Shown: positions 39,524 to 40,687 of the stretch, piece after piece
Numbering within the stretch: the stretch's first letter is position 1
Layout: each line of letters starts with the position of its first letter
DNA from: Clostridia bacterium
Lineage (GTDB): Bacteria > Bacillota > Clostridia > Peptostreptococcales > Anaerovoracaceae
DNA: 40,687 bases
Direction: 5' to 3'
Assembly: GCA_024403185.1 (NCBI GenBank)
Contig: JAKSSG010000011.1
Coordinates: 1-40,687, forward strand
The notes under the pieces: model-generated
Told to the model about the DNA's origin: nothing
The model's input: the letters and a program-made list of their open reading frames with translations, nothing else
The model's database searches: none
Program-made: the position numbers and the translations under genes

Positions 39524-40611
39524 GAGTCATACCTCCTGATGATTTCATCCTTGGCTTCCCTGCGCTTTTCTCCATGAGATCCAATTCGCAGTTCTGATAT
39601 TCTTTCATTTACTTCTGCTTCACGTTTTAACGCATCTGCCTCATCAAGGATTCCAAGTTCTTTACAAACTGCTATTCCTGCCAGCTTGCCTTCTTCCATT
39701 GCAGTGCTTGCCTCCTCTATTCCCGCGACATCTCCAGCGACATAGATTCCGCTATTTGTAGTCTGCATATTTTTGCTGTGCATTGGAACGTATCCTCCCA
39801 TCGCAGGAATATGCGTAAATGCCGCGCCACTCATCCTAAGAAGTTCCAGCGAAGGCATCAGCCCTACAGCCAGACAGACAGTATCGGCCTTTATTACTTT
39901 CTCCGTGCCTTCTTTTACAGCAAACCTAGGACCCACTTCAGCAATTACAACCTCTTCAACTTTTCCATTGCCTTTGGCTTCAACTATTGTGTGCGACATA
40001 TAGAACGGCACACCCTGCCGCTTCAGTTTGTTGGCATGCACATCATATCCATTTACCTTGGGAAGTCCTTCCACCAATGCCACGACATCCATACCTGCCT
40101 GCAGAAGCTGATATGAAACAACAAGACCAACATTTCCTGAACCTATCATAACGATTCTGTTGCCCGGTTGAACTCTGTTGATATTCATCATCGTCTGTGC
40201 CGCTCCGGCACCCATTACTCCCGGCAGATCCCATCCTGGAAATGCCAGTGGTTTTTCTGTCGCGCCTGTAGCAACAATTATTCTTTCTGCTTTTACCGTA
40301 TGGCTCTTTCCGTTTTCAACGATTCCAAGTTCGTTATCCGGGAACATTCCATATACAACAGTATTCAGCCGGATATCAACTCCAAGGTTTCTGCAATCTT
40401 CAAGCATTTTCTCGCCAAACCTGAACCCACGTATTCCGGCTCCGTGATGTTCTGAGCCAAAGAATTTATGTATCTGTTTAAACAGTTGTCCTCCCGGTCT
40501 GTCGTTTTCATCAAACACCATTACCTGTCCGCCATCTTTTGCAATTTCTATTGCCGCTGAAAGACCGGCAGGGCCAGCGCCGATTATTGCAACCTGTGTA
40601 TTGTAGATCAT
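39508..40611 (-). CDS. NAD(P)/FAD-binding oxidoreductase, alpha subunit of the imino-acid dehydrogenase
   Basis: A 367-residue pyridine-nucleotide-disulfide-oxidoreductase-fold protein. Two Rossmann motifs are visible: VAIIGAGPAGLSAAIEIAKD for FAD and RIVMIGSGNVGLVVSYQL for the second nucleotide; IYVAGDVAGIEEASTAMEEG closes the FAD site. It lacks a CxxC redox pair. It matches the alpha subunit of HcnB/OoxA/LhpE-type complexes, which carries electrons from the beta subunit. The ATG at MIYNTQ overlaps the previous stop as ATGA; an earlier GTG in the same frame is less likely. It is close to the right edge of the window. Confidence 0.87.
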   Translation of the reverse strand: MIYNTQVAIIGAGPAGLSAAIEIAKDGGQVMVFDENDRPGGQLFKQIHKFFGSEHHGAGIRGFRFGEKMLEDCRNLGVDIRLNTVVYGMFPDNELGIVENGKSHTVKAERIIVATGATEKPLAFPGWDLPGVMGAGAAQTMMNINRVQPGNRIVMIGSGNVGLVVSYQLLQAGMDVVALVEGLPKVNGYDVHANKLKRQGVPFYMSHTIVEAKGNGKVEEVVIAEVGPRFAVKEGTEKVIKADTVCLAVGLMPSLELLRMSGAAFTHIPAMGGYVPMHSKNMQTTNSGIYVAGDVAGIEEASTAMEEGKLAGIAVCKELGILDEADALKREAEVNERISELRIGSHGEKRREAKDEIIRRYDSWKEK

Positions 40612-40687
40612 TTCTGACCACCCCACTTTCCAAGACCATCCTGTGTTTCAACTTTCATTCCATCGTGTACGCGTGTAATGCAAGTAC
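40608..40687 (-). CDS. C-terminus of a [2Fe-2S] Fer2-type subunit (cut by window edge)
   Basis: The last 25 codons of a frame entering from the right edge read TCITRVHDGMKVETQDG and end eight residues later at a TGA that overlaps the next ATG. The pattern C-x(3)-V-x-x-G-M-x-V-x-T-Q is the C-terminal end of the small Fer2-type subunit (HcnA/LhpF/OoxX-like) with its last cluster Cys. It is the first visible gene of the dehydrogenase operon, and the 4-bp overlap implies coupling. Most of the gene lies outside the window. Confidence 0.75.
   Translation of the reverse strand, partial: TCITRVHDGMKVETQDGLGKWGGQK

Overview
The window reads as chromosome of an anaerobic, amino-acid-fermenting Clostridia-type Bacillota. 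The Gram-positive gene order rpmG-secE-nusG-rplK-rplA-rplJ-rplL-rpoB, SipW-type secretion, an energy-conserving Ech hydrogenase, an acyl-CoA dehydrogenase with EtfAB, and many amino-acid-use genes support this. No 16S gene is present, so finer placement (for example Eubacteriales family XIII / Anaerovoracaceae) is only a guess.

Layout. 1-4050 (minus) is the ribosomal/transcription operon, with an L10 leader attenuator, a terminator between rplL and rpoB, and a separate rpoB promoter built around three TTGACA boxes. 4355-5386 (plus) is a glutaminase divergent from it. 5451-11166 (minus) is a six-gene group 4 [NiFe] hydrogenase operon (echABCDEF) whose EchF is enlarged to six [4Fe-4S] motifs and whose EchC has an Ala/Pro-rich tail. 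11384-11947 is a type I signal peptidase lacking the usual catalytic lysine. 12173-16651 carries an agmatinase-family ureohydrolase and two APC permeases, one resembling polyamine transporters. 16877-17854 is an unrecognised membrane protein meeting a MarR regulator tail to tail. 17855-30618 (minus) is a long, tightly packed run: acyl-CoA dehydrogenase, EtfB, EtfA, M50 protease, PcrA, LigA, a PurM-fold protein, PrsW, the SRP RNA, DnaX, YbaB, RecR, MarR.

30714-35273 (minus) is a compact surface-fibre locus driven by a consensus promoter: a TasA/camelysin-like protein, a 380-residue protein with a PLTGE sorting-like C-terminus, a SipW-type signal peptidase, a second small SipW-substrate-like protein, and a 602-residue secreted protein with a Cna-B-like domain. 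An IS3-family element with a nonsense mutation in orfA (35406-36693) separates it from the last block. 36801-40687 (minus) is a multi-subunit flavin/iron-sulfur dehydrogenase of the proline/D-hydroxyproline dehydrogenase type plus a DapA-family enzyme. The window edge cuts through a further [2Fe-2S] subunit.

How it fits together: glutaminase, ureohydrolase, permeases and the imino-acid dehydrogenase feed amino-acid catabolism. Acyl-CoA dehydrogenase/Etf and Ech handle reduced carriers and couple ferredoxin oxidation to ion pumping and H2. The most promising candidates for new biology are the SipW surface-fibre locus, the expanded EchF, the imino-acid dehydrogenase cluster with its altered DapA-like partner, and two enzymes lacking expected catalytic residues.
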